This document shows positions 1 to 6,972 of a stretch of 14,352 nt of DNA, in pieces (the stretch's first letter is position 1; each line of letters begins with the position of its first letter). Source of the stretch: Firmicutes bacterium UBA4996 (GTDB lineage Bacteria > Bacillota > Limnochordia > Darwinibacteriales > Darwinibacteriaceae); the NCBI GenBank assembly GCA_002396805.1, contig DGYW01000044.1, positions 17,594 through 31,945 on the forward strand. The letters are read 5' to 3'. The notes beneath the pieces were generated by a model. It made no database searches, was not told where the DNA came from, and was given only the letters and a program-made list of their open reading frames with translations. The position numbers and the translations under genes are program-made.

Positions 1-630
1 ATCGGGCATTCTAATGCCATCTCTGATGAAGTGGAGCAAGCAGTGGAAAACGGGTTTACCCTTGTGACACATCTATACTCCGGGATGTCCACTGTTCGAA
101 GAATCAACGCCTATCGCTACGCAGGTGTAGTAGAAAGTGCCCTGTTACTTGATGATCTAGTCGTAGAAATCATTGCCGATGGGGCTCATTTACCTAAGAG
201 TCTCCTACAACTAGTTTACAAGACCAAGGGAGCCGATGCCATTTGTCTAGTGACTGATTCGATGAGAGCAGCCGGAATGCCTGAAGGAAAGACAATTTTA
301 GGGAGCTTAGACGATGGGCAAGAGGTTATTGTGGAAGATGGAGTTGCTAAATTGCTTGACCGTAGTGCTTTTGCAGGGAGTGTGTGCACGGCGGACAGGC
401 TGATTCGCACCATGGTTCAGTTGGCTCAGGTTCCTTTGGTTGAGGCGATTAGAATGCTGACTCTTACCCCAGCCCGTGTACTAGACATTCAGGACCGAAA
501 GGGTAGCCTGGCTCCTGGAAAGGAGGCGGATATAGTAGTCTTTGACGCAGATATTAAGATCTCCATGGTGTTAGTTAAGGGCAAACTGGGGTTTTCTAGA
601 AATTTGGAGGTAAAGAATGAAACCAATTAA
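1..630 (+). CDS. nagA: N-acetylglucosamine-6-phosphate deacetylase, 3' part (5' end outside window)
   Basis: This is a cytoplasmic amidohydrolase that removes acetate from GlcNAc-6-phosphate to give GlcN-6-phosphate for the neighbouring deaminase. The reading frame is open from base 1, so the gene is truncated by the window edge: about 209 C-terminal residues remain of a family length near 380-400. The visible part holds the metal-site motif GHSNA (His at fragment residue 3), THLYSGM (His at 24), an IADGAHLP segment, the VTDSM motif with the putative catalytic Asp, and FAGSV. The C-terminal LAPGKEADIVVFD returns to the small beta domain typical of amidohydrolases. The fold and motifs match NagA well. 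THLYSGM in place of the usual THL(F/Y)NAMP marks a divergent subgroup. The 3' end overlaps nagB by 14 bases, which implies translational coupling. Confidence 0.92.
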   Translation: MGHSNAISDEVEQAVENGFTLVTHLYSGMSTVRRINAYRYAGVVESALLLDDLVVEIIADGAHLPKSLLQLVYKTKGADAICLVTDSMRAAGMPEGKTILGSLDDGQEVIVEDGVAKLLDRSAFAGSVCTADRLIRTMVQLAQVPLVEAIRMLTLTPARVLDIQDRKGSLAPGKEADIVVFDADIKISMVLVKGKLGFSRNLEVKNETN

Positions 631-1381
631 AGAAATGCAAGTTGATCGTCTCAAGGTGAAGGTCTATGAAACAACCGAAGAATTGGGCTTGGCCGCTGCC
701 ACGCACGCCAGTGAAATTATTCAGAGCATAGAAAAATCCGTTATTAATCTAATTTTTTCCACCGGGGCTTCGCAATTTTCGTTCATGGATGGACTGAAAA
801 AGCAGACCATTGATTGGACCAAGATTCATGCTTATCACTTAGATGAGTATAAGGACATTTCACCAGAGCACTCTGCCAGTTTTCGCTTGTGGATTAGAAC
901 GCGCATTGAAGAAGTCTTCCTGCCGAACAAAGTAGAGTATTTACATGGAGATGTGGACAACCCTCTCATAGAATGCCAGCGTTACGCCAAGCTTCTTCAA
1001 GACAATCCCATTGATCTTGGGTTTATCGGCATTGGGGAGAATGGACATATCGCCTTTAACGATCCTCCCGTGGCTGACTTTCAAGACCCCTCTTGGGTCA
1101 AAGTGGTGAAATTAGATGAGCTTTGTAGGCGCCAGCAAATGGGAGAAGGTTGGTTTGCTACATTAGATGATGTTCCAAAAGAAGCTTTGACTGTCACGGT
1201 TCCAGCAATCTTAAAGTGTAAAAAGATTATCTCGATTGTACCGGATGAGCGTAAGGCGCAAGCTGTAAGAAACGCATTGTATGGACCCATTTCTACAGAT
1301 TGCCCAGCATCCATTTTGCGCACCCACCCCGATATCACGTTGTATCTTGACCGTGATTCGGCATCTTTGATTCTTGAGTAA
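617..1381 (+). CDS. nagB: NagB-family glucosamine-6-phosphate deaminase/isomerase
   Basis: The likely reaction is GlcN-6-phosphate to fructose-6-phosphate plus ammonia, the step after NagA in amino-sugar use. The start ATG has a GGAGGT site at 606-611 with 5-base spacing and lies inside the nagA 3' end. The protein has 254 residues. Visible motifs are the phosphate-loop-like STGASQF (about 48-54), HLDEY (74-78, with the Asp expected to assist ring opening) and GIGENGHIAFNDPP (138-151). By alignment to my memory of E. coli NagB, its Asp141/His143/Glu148 triad reads Asn142/His144/Asp149 here. A later RRQQMGEGWF stretch is characteristic of a NagB-like subgroup rather than of the classic enzyme. 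6-phosphogluconolactonase shares the fold and is an alternative, but the adjacent nagA favours deaminase. Confidence 0.85.
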   Translation: MKPIKEMQVDRLKVKVYETTEELGLAAATHASEIIQSIEKSVINLIFSTGASQFSFMDGLKKQTIDWTKIHAYHLDEYKDISPEHSASFRLWIRTRIEEVFLPNKVEYLHGDVDNPLIECQRYAKLLQDNPIDLGFIGIGENGHIAFNDPPVADFQDPSWVKVVKLDELCRRQQMGEGWFATLDDVPKEALTVTVPAILKCKKIISIVPDERKAQAVRNALYGPISTDCPASILRTHPDITLYLDRDSASLILE

Positions 1382-1462
1382 AAGTCACTAAGTAGAAAGG
1401 GGGGTAAAAAGAGTCCGTATTAGCTGTTTGCCAAGATTCACTATAAAGAGGAGGCTTAAACA

Positions 1463-2587
1463 ATGAAAAAATTCTTTTCTATGCTTGGGATTGTTGTTTT
1501 GGTCTGTATGGTAGCTATTCCTGGTTACGCAAATGACAAAGTGTTTAAGATTGGCGGCATCTCATCTTTGCAGACAGGGTATGGTCGTTCTATGGTTAGT
1601 GGTGCAGGATTAGCCGTTGAGGAAATCAACGCAGCTGGTGGTATTAACGGTATTATGCTGTCTATCGAATGGCAAGATGGCATGCTCTCGCCGGCGATTG
1701 GACGAACTGGTGTTCAAAAATTGCTTCACGCTAGTAACGTAGATGCGTTGATTGGGGATCACTCCAGCGCCACAATTATTGCTACCGATGATTTGGTTCG
1801 TGAGTATGGTTTGCTCCAGTTGGGCATGGGCAGTGCGGTTCAAGTTACCGAGCTTGGCAATCCTTGGATAGCTAGGGTTAGGGAACCAGATGATTTGACT
1901 GCTCGAGTCTTAGTTAATTATATCAACGATATACTCGGCTATGACAAGATTGGTGTGTTTTACGTCAGCGACCAATTCGGATATGGCGGTCGCGACGTTA
2001 CGCTCCAGACTTTAGAAGCAAAGGGGATCACTCCAGCTTCCGTACAGTCACATAACCCGAATGACAAAGACTTCTCGGCCCAGTTACTTGCCTTTAAAAA
2101 CGCTGGGGTCCAAGCTATCATTGCCTACTCGGCACCGGTAGAAGTGGGTGTCTTTCTCCGTCAAGCAAAGCAGCTTATTCCAGAGGTAAAGATCTTCCAA
2201 AGTAGCGTTGGGGCAACTCAAACCTCTATGGAAGTTGCCGGGGATGCAGCAAACGGTACTTATGCAGTTGTTACCTATACTGAAGACAACCCAGATCAAA
2301 AAGTTCAAGATTTCATTGCCGCTCACAAAAAGAGATGGAAGGATATTCCCTACGACTTCTTCGATCCTTTAGCGTATGATGCAATCTACATGCTTGCTGA
2401 GGCGATTAGACTTGCAGGGACCACAGATCGTACCGCGGTACGAGATGCGTTCTTTACCATTAAGGGCTTTAAGGGTGTTACCGGTTTAGAGTATAACGTA
2501 ATGCCTGACGGGGAGACAGTGAATGAATTGATCTTAGTGGAGATCGTGAACGGAAAGCATAGAGTAGTCCAACGAGTAAAGGGCTAG
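1463..2587 (+). CDS. ABC transporter substrate-binding protein, Liv/HAAT type (Peripla_BP_6)
   Basis: This is the extracytoplasmic ligand-binding component for the permeases and ATPases that follow. The 374-residue protein starts with a Lys-rich n-region and a hydrophobic core (about 4-20). A probable signal-peptidase I site (Gly-Tyr-Ala, cut after about residue 23) is followed by VFKIGGISSLQTGYG, the usual first strand of type I periplasmic binding proteins. GDHSSATIIA (98-107) corresponds to the ligand-contacting Ser/Thr loop, and RVREPDDLTA and IGVFYVSDQFGYG are typical of the LivJ/AmiC family. The only early Cys (15) lacks a Gly/Ala/Ser before it, so no lipobox is evident, and the mature part has no Cys. 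The start has a strong GAGGAGG site (1448-1454). The ligand cannot be read from sequence; the carbohydrate context suggests a sugar derivative as readily as an amino acid. Confidence 0.9.
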   Translation: MKKFFSMLGIVVLVCMVAIPGYANDKVFKIGGISSLQTGYGRSMVSGAGLAVEEINAAGGINGIMLSIEWQDGMLSPAIGRTGVQKLLHASNVDALIGDHSSATIIATDDLVREYGLLQLGMGSAVQVTELGNPWIARVREPDDLTARVLVNYINDILGYDKIGVFYVSDQFGYGGRDVTLQTLEAKGITPASVQSHNPNDKDFSAQLLAFKNAGVQAIIAYSAPVEVGVFLRQAKQLIPEVKIFQSSVGATQTSMEVAGDAANGTYAVVTYTEDNPDQKVQDFIAAHKKRWKDIPYDFFDPLAYDAIYMLAEAIRLAGTTDRTAVRDAFFTIKGFKGVTGLEYNVMPDGETVNELILVEIVNGKHRVVQRVKG

Positions 2588-2599
2588 TCAATACATTTC

Positions 2600-2632
2600 T
2601 TCTAGAACCGGGGCATAGCTCCGGTTCTAGAA
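2600..2632 (+). promoter_or_regulatory. RNA hairpin between binding-protein and permease genes
   Basis: Arms TTCTAGAACCGG (2600-2611) and CCGGTTCTAGAA (2621-2632) are perfect 12-base complements. In RNA the stem continues inward through G-U, G-C and C-G pairs to a three-base loop (AUA, 2615-2617), giving about 15 pairs. It begins 13 bases after the binding-protein stop codon. No T-run follows, so it does not look like a classical intrinsic terminator. A 3' stabilising or processing hairpin that raises binding-protein mRNA over permease mRNA is the likeliest role. Confidence 0.75.
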
Positions 2633-2654
2633 CACAGCATGAATCCGCTGTGTT
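2631..2654 (+). promoter_or_regulatory. Second adjacent RNA hairpin upstream of livH
   Basis: Arms AACACAGC (2631-2638) and GCTGTGTT (2647-2654) are perfect 8-base complements around an 8-base loop. The first two bases of this stem are also the last two of the preceding hairpin, so the two stems abut or slightly compete. The stem ends 10 bases before the AAGGAAGG ribosome site of livH. It could tune permease translation or act with the first hairpin. No T-run follows. Confidence 0.6.
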
Positions 2655-2679
2655 AAACAGGGGAAAGGAAGGCATTTGA

Positions 2680-3558
2680 ATGAGTACATTGGTTCAGCAA
2701 CTTACTAATGGCGTTGCCCTTGGGTGTATTTACGGTCTTATTGCTCTGGGCTACAGTTTTATCTACAATGCAATCGGTTTGGTTAATCTGGCTCAGGGTA
2801 GTTTTGTCATGGTCGGCTCTTTCATCTATGGTGTTACTTTGATCAACAACATGAAACTGCCGTTTGTAGTCGCCTTTTTCGTCCTAACTATTGTCATGGC
2901 CATCTTCGGAATAATCTGTGAACTGATTTTCTATCGACCCTTAAAAAATGCGCATATCCGTACTGTGCTGGTAGGTCTGGTAGCCTTGGAGCTGCTCGTA
3001 GGTAATCTCGCCATTATCATCTGGGGACCTTATCCTAGGGGAACCTCAGGTCCTTTCGGGCACAAATTACTTACCATCGGTGAGATATCTGTTTCTTACC
3101 AGAACATGTTTATCATCTCAGTCACTGTGTTGCTACTAGTTGTTCAAGCTATCTTTTTTAAGAAGACCATGCTCGGGAAGGTCATGCGTGCAGTTGCTCA
3201 AGATCGAGATACGGCACGATTAATGGGTATTGAGTCGGATTTAGTAATCTCCGCAACCTTTGCCTATAGTTCCATCCTGGGCGGCATTGCAGGCATGTTG
3301 GTTTCTCCGCTCTTCGCCATTGAACCTGGTCTGGCCACCTTGGGATTTAAGGGATTTGGGGCATGTGTAATTGGCGCATTTTCCAATATTCTTGGGGCAT
3401 TTGCTGGAGGAATCATTTTGGGAACAGCTGAGATTTTAGGTGCGAGCTATGTTTCTTCTGTATATAAGGACAGTATCGTGTACCTTCTAATAATTGCCTT
3501 TTTGCTCTTTAGACCTCAGGGTCTCTTTGGTAAGAAAAAAGAGCATGGTGGCTTGTAA
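2680..3558 (+). CDS. livH: Liv/HAAT-type ABC transporter permease (LivH-like)
   Basis: This is one of two membrane subunits forming the transport channel. The 292-residue protein is highly hydrophobic with about eight likely membrane segments. The N-terminal GLIALGYSFIYNAIGLVNLAQGS (19-41) is the conserved first-helix region of LivH proteins. MLGKVMRAVAQDRDTARLMGI (164-184) is the cytoplasmic loop expected to contact an ATPase. The C-terminal FRPQGLFGKK is the usual LivH ending. The ribosome site AAGGAAGG (2665-2672) has 7-base spacing to the ATG. The stop codon directly abuts the earliest possible livM start, so the permeases are almost certainly co-translated. Confidence 0.93.
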   Translation: MSTLVQQLTNGVALGCIYGLIALGYSFIYNAIGLVNLAQGSFVMVGSFIYGVTLINNMKLPFVVAFFVLTIVMAIFGIICELIFYRPLKNAHIRTVLVGLVALELLVGNLAIIIWGPYPRGTSGPFGHKLLTIGEISVSYQNMFIISVTVLLLVVQAIFFKKTMLGKVMRAVAQDRDTARLMGIESDLVISATFAYSSILGGIAGMLVSPLFAIEPGLATLGFKGFGACVIGAFSNILGAFAGGIILGTAEILGASYVSSVYKDSIVYLLIIAFLLFRPQGLFGKKKEHGGL

Positions 3559-3570
3559 GTGGGGATGAGA

Positions 3571-4548
3571 ATGGAAAATAAGAAACGTAATATCATTTTG
3601 TTTGTGGTCCTAGTTCTGTTAGCTGTGGCGCCATACCTCTTCCACAATAACTACCAACGCTATGTTCTAAACAATGTGCTGATTAACGTTATGCTTGTGA
3701 TAGCCCTTAATTTCATCTTGGGTTTTGCGGGACAAGTGTTTCTTGGCACCATCGGCTTTTTCGCTATTAGCTCCTATGTTACCGCCTTGGTCACCACTAC
3801 CCTGGGTATGAGTTTTTGGTGGGGACTACTTGCGTCAGTTGTCATTACCGCTGTTTTTTCATTTTGTCTTGGTTTACCCACACTCAAGTTGAGTGGGTTT
3901 TATCTAGCGTTGATGTCCACTGGCTTTATTGTGGTGACAACAGATGTGTTGAAAAACTGGAGTTCTTTGACTAATGGTGTTTGGGGAATCTCTAACATTG
4001 CTCGACCGGTCATCTTTGGTCACGTTATTTCTACCGATCTTCAGTTTTACTATCTCAGCTTCGTCATGACCAGTATCCTCGCGATAATTGCCATAGTCAT
4101 TGAAGACTCCCGATTTGGAAGGGCGTTTAAGGCAGTTCGCGATGATCAACTCGCTGCGGAGATTGTCGGGATTAATGCCACGAAAGCAAAGCTGTTGGCC
4201 TTTATCTTGTCAGGAGTTTATGTGGGGGTGGCAGGGGCTTTGTATGCAAGTTTCCAAAGATTTATTAGTCCTGACGTTTTTAGCCTTCAACAGAACTCTC
4301 TGTTCATGTGCATGTTAGTCATCGGGGGACTTGGTTCGGTACCAGGTGCTGTCATCGGTGCGACCCTCTTGACTACTTTAACAGAGGTTCTTCGTTTCAT
4401 GAGAGAGAAGTATTTGCTGGTCTACGCAGTTGTCATCATTATTACGCTCATCTACCAACCGGGAGGCCTGATTGTGTTTTTGGGCCAAACCATCGATTGG
4501 GTGAAGAGTAAGTTGACAAGACAACCTCGGCTGAGAAAGGAGATATAA
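3571..4548 (+). CDS. livM: Liv/HAAT-type ABC transporter permease (LivM-like)
   Basis: This is the second membrane subunit, pairing with the LivH-like permease. From the chosen ATG it has 325 residues with many hydrophobic helices. LNFILGFAGQVFLGTIGFF (46-64) matches the LivM signature after the first helices. RFGRAFKAVRDDQLAAEIVGI (181-201) is the coupling loop. GGLGSVPGAVIGA and QPGGLI near the C-terminus are family hallmarks. The frame also opens at GTG 3559 and ATG 3565. ATG 3571 was preferred because GGGG at 3561-3564 gives a 6-base spacing, but GTG 3559, directly after the livH stop, is also possible. The C-terminal tail is basic. The stop is 4 bases from the next start. Confidence 0.91.
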   Translation: MENKKRNIILFVVLVLLAVAPYLFHNNYQRYVLNNVLINVMLVIALNFILGFAGQVFLGTIGFFAISSYVTALVTTTLGMSFWWGLLASVVITAVFSFCLGLPTLKLSGFYLALMSTGFIVVTTDVLKNWSSLTNGVWGISNIARPVIFGHVISTDLQFYYLSFVMTSILAIIAIVIEDSRFGRAFKAVRDDQLAAEIVGINATKAKLLAFILSGVYVGVAGALYASFQRFISPDVFSLQQNSLFMCMLVIGGLGSVPGAVIGATLLTTLTEVLRFMREKYLLVYAVVIIITLIYQPGGLIVFLGQTIDWVKSKLTRQPRLRKEI

Positions 4549-4552
4549 TCCA

Positions 4553-5332
4553 GTGGAGCCGTTATTGAATGTGACTAACCTTTGTAAAAGTTTTGGAGGG
4601 GTCAAGGCAATTAATGATCTTTCTTTGACTGTCGATCCCGGCGAGATCTGCGCAATCATTGGTCCGAATGGTTCGGGCAAGACCACCACTATTAACCTAA
4701 TTACGGGGGTTCTGAAACCGGACTCGGGAGATATTCAGTTTGAAGGTAAGAGTATTACCAATTACTCTAGGCATGGAAGGGTTAGAGCCGGGATTACCAG
4801 GACCTTTCAAAATCTAAGGTTGTTTTCGACCATGTCTGTGCTGGACCATGTAATGGTTGGCTGTTATTCCAGATGTCAAACCTCTTTGCTATCGGCTACG
4901 CTCATGACCAAGTCATCCCGAGCGGAGGAAAGAGCCAATTTTGAGAAGTGTCATGATTTGTTGCGTATGGTGGGGTTGGCTGGTAAAGAACATACCTTAG
5001 CTAAAAGCTTGGCTTATGGGCAAAGAAGACAGCTAGAAATAGCGCGGGCGTTGGCAACTGAGCCACGACTTTTGCTTTTAGATGAACCAGCAGCAGGCAT
5101 GTCATCTGCAGAGATCAACGATCTCATTGATTTGATTTTTAAGATTAGGGATTTGGGCATCACAATTGCATTTATTGAACACCGCATGCCCGTGGTAATG
5201 ACGGCTGCTGACAAGATTGTGGTTCTCAACTATGGCCAGTCTATCGCTCAAGGAAAGGCTGAGGACATACAGACAAATCCCCAGGTTATAGAGGCTTATC
5301 TAGGTACTGCATACAAGAGAGAGCTGGCTTAG
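4553..5332 (+). CDS. livG: Liv/HAAT-type ABC transporter ATP-binding protein (LivG-like)
   Basis: This is a cytoplasmic ATPase that powers the transporter as one half of a LivG/LivF pair. The 259-residue protein starts at GTG with AAAGGAG (4536-4542) upstream. It shows Walker A GPNGSGKTT (37-45), the LivG-type GITRTFQNLRLF around the Q-loop (Gln 86), an ABC signature LAYGQRRQLEIARAL (153-167) with Ala in place of the commoner Ser, Walker B LLLLDEP (173-179) and switch His 210 in FIEHRM. The C-terminal IEAYLG is the LivG-type ending. The long insert between Q-loop and signature (about 100-130) is normal for LivG. It starts 4 bases after the livM stop. Confidence 0.94.
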   Translation: MEPLLNVTNLCKSFGGVKAINDLSLTVDPGEICAIIGPNGSGKTTTINLITGVLKPDSGDIQFEGKSITNYSRHGRVRAGITRTFQNLRLFSTMSVLDHVMVGCYSRCQTSLLSATLMTKSSRAEERANFEKCHDLLRMVGLAGKEHTLAKSLAYGQRRQLEIARALATEPRLLLLDEPAAGMSSAEINDLIDLIFKIRDLGITIAFIEHRMPVVMTAADKIVVLNYGQSIAQGKAEDIQTNPQVIEAYLGTAYKRELA

Positions 5333-5367
5333 CGGTAATTGGACACCAGCGTAAGGAGTGATATTTG

Positions 5368-6084
5368 GTGGCGTTGCTTGAATTAAAAGACGTTTCGGCA
5401 TCATATGGTGCAATCCAGGCGCTTTTTAACCTTTCCCTTTCTGTGAATAGTGGGGAGATAGTATGTCTGATTGGTGCGAATGGAGCAGGAAAGACGACCG
5501 CAGTCAGAACAATCACTGGAACTCTACCCATAACAAGTGGAGAAATCAGGTTTAACGGAGAACAGATTTCCGGTCAACGAAGCTCAGCTATCGTCCGCGC
5601 AGGCATAGCCTGCGTTCCCGAAGGAAGACGGGTTTTCCCGGAGATGACCATCTTGGAAAATTTGGAAATCGGCGGATTTATTACAAGGAAAGACAGGGAA
5701 AAATCACAAGCCATCGTGGATTATGTCCTTGACACATTTCCTGTATTAAAAGAACGGCGTAATCAGGCTGCAGGAACCCTTAGCGGTGGTGAACAAGCCA
5801 TGCTAGTCTTAGGGCGGGCCATGATGTCTCAGCCTAAGCTGATGGTACTTGATGAACCTTCCATGGGCTTAGCACCAGTGATTGTGGAGAAAGCCTTTGA
5901 TGTAATTAAAAACATTAACGAACAGGGTACCGCTATTTTACTCGTTGAGCAAAATGCCAACATGGCCTTGGCTATTTCTACCCGGGGATATGTTTTAGAG
6001 GGCGGCGAGGTCAAATTGGAGGGATCCGCCGAGGAATTGAAGAGTAGTGAAATGGTAAGAAAACTCTATCTCGGTGGTAGTTAA
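5368..6084 (+). CDS. livF: Liv/HAAT-type ABC transporter ATP-binding protein (LivF-like)
   Basis: This is the second ATPase of the transporter. The 238-residue protein has Walker A GANGAGKTT (36-44), VPEGRRVFPEMTILENL around 83-99 (typical of LivF), signature LSGGEQ (138-143), Walker B LMVLDEP (158-164) and LLVEQN, where Gln stands at the usual switch-His position, as is common in LivF. GTG 5368 was chosen because the AAGGAGTG ribosome site (5353-5360) lies 7 bases upstream. A TTG at 5365 is in frame but too close to that site. The gene follows livG by 35 bases and completes a five-gene transporter with all parts intact. Confidence 0.93.
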   Translation: MALLELKDVSASYGAIQALFNLSLSVNSGEIVCLIGANGAGKTTAVRTITGTLPITSGEIRFNGEQISGQRSSAIVRAGIACVPEGRRVFPEMTILENLEIGGFITRKDREKSQAIVDYVLDTFPVLKERRNQAAGTLSGGEQAMLVLGRAMMSQPKLMVLDEPSMGLAPVIVEKAFDVIKNINEQGTAILLVEQNANMALAISTRGYVLEGGEVKLEGSAEELKSSEMVRKLYLGGS

Positions 6085-6110
6085 GTAATCGCGAATAGAA
6101 GGGTGATTTG

Positions 6111-6971
6111 ATGAAACTAGGTGTTGTTAGTTTAAGTTTGGGCTTTATGGACTTTCCTGAAACGCTTCGCTTTGTGGGTGAGATCGGTGGGAAAACGTTA
6201 GAGATTAGCACAGCTGACGGGGTTCATAGTGGAAGTTTAGATTTCTCCGACCAGGGACGAAGAGCCCTGCGCGAGTTGGTTAAATCGGAAGGAGTCTCGC
6301 TTACCTCTGTGGCAGGTTATAGCGATTTCACGTTAGCTGACGGCGTTGAAGTGAACAAGCAATTAGAGGGAATTAGGTGGTATTGCCAGTTAGCTGCCGA
6401 TCTCAACGTTAAAATCGTCAGAGTAATGGGGGGAAACCCTAAGGAAGGTTTGTCCAAGGATGAGATGGTCGATAACATTATTAGTGGCTTCAAAAGAGCA
6501 GTAGAAATTGCCACAGAGTTTGATGTGATTTTGGCTCTGGAAAACCATGGTATGTTAGTCAACGATGGGCCCACCTTGGTGAGAATAGTCGAAGAGGTAG
6601 GTTCACCTTATCTGCGGATTACAATGGACACTGGGAACTTCTGTTGGGCCGGCAATTCTGTGGACGCTGCCTACGAGTATTTCAAACAAGTCAGCCCCTA
6701 TGCGGCCAACGTACATTTGAAAGACTTTGTCTATGACAACAATGAGGTTAAGTTTGTTCCTCTTGGTGAAGGTCTTCTTGATTTTAAGCGCATCTTTAAG
6801 ACGCTAGAGGACGCCGGTTACACCGGTTCGATTCTGTGTGAGTATGAGGGCGTTGGTGATCCGAGGGTGCTCATTAAAGAAGGTGTCTTTACTCAAGAGG
6901 AGATTGTCACCGACATAAAGAATGCAACTAGGCGTAGTTTGGAGTTCTTACAATCAATTTTGGAGGGATAA
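6111..6971 (+). CDS. TIM-barrel sugar (phosphate) isomerase/epimerase, AP-endonuclease-2-like family
   Basis: This is a predicted cytoplasmic metal-dependent isomerase or epimerase of the xylose-isomerase-like TIM-barrel superfamily; the substrate is unknown. Likely metal ligands are Glu144 (LALENHG), Asp173 (TMDTGN), His202 (VHLKDF) and one of Glu244/Glu246 (CEYEG), spaced as in this family. GEG (219-221) precedes the LDF typical of its loop. The 286-residue length is normal. ATG 6111 follows an AAGGGTG site about 6 bases upstream; an in-frame TTG at 6108 is less likely. The stop is one base before the next gene's ATG, so the two are coupled. The partner dehydrogenase suggests oxidation and isomerisation or epimerisation of the same imported sugar, perhaps through a keto-sugar intermediate. 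Confidence 0.86.
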   Translation: MKLGVVSLSLGFMDFPETLRFVGEIGGKTLEISTADGVHSGSLDFSDQGRRALRELVKSEGVSLTSVAGYSDFTLADGVEVNKQLEGIRWYCQLAADLNVKIVRVMGGNPKEGLSKDEMVDNIISGFKRAVEIATEFDVILALENHGMLVNDGPTLVRIVEEVGSPYLRITMDTGNFCWAGNSVDAAYEYFKQVSPYAANVHLKDFVYDNNEVKFVPLGEGLLDFKRIFKTLEDAGYTGSILCEYEGVGDPRVLIKEGVFTQEEIVTDIKNATRRSLEFLQSILEG

Positions 6972-6972
6972 C

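Noticed and set aside
1442..1447. TATAAA resembling a -10 promoter element upstream of the binding-protein gene
   Set aside because: It lies immediately before the GAGGAGG ribosome site, so a transcript from it would start inside that site, and no convincing -35 hexamer lies 17 bases upstream.
1385..1454. Loose direct repeat (TCACTA followed by A/G-rich sequence) in the gap before the binding-protein gene
   Set aside because: The match is short and imperfect, and purine-rich ribosome-site-like sequence arises easily by chance.
1610..1843. Reverse-strand open frames under the binding-protein gene and similar ones throughout the window
   Set aside because: All lie opposite well-supported + strand genes, lack family motifs and have no ribosome sites; they are shadows of coding sequence.
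2600..2654. Hairpins read as intrinsic terminators
   Set aside because: Neither stem is followed by a run of T, and the downstream permeases must be expressed with the binding protein, so termination is at most partial.
4100..4511. Two alternative + strand frames inside livM
   Set aside because: They lie entirely within a clearly conserved permease gene in other frames and have no recognisable features.
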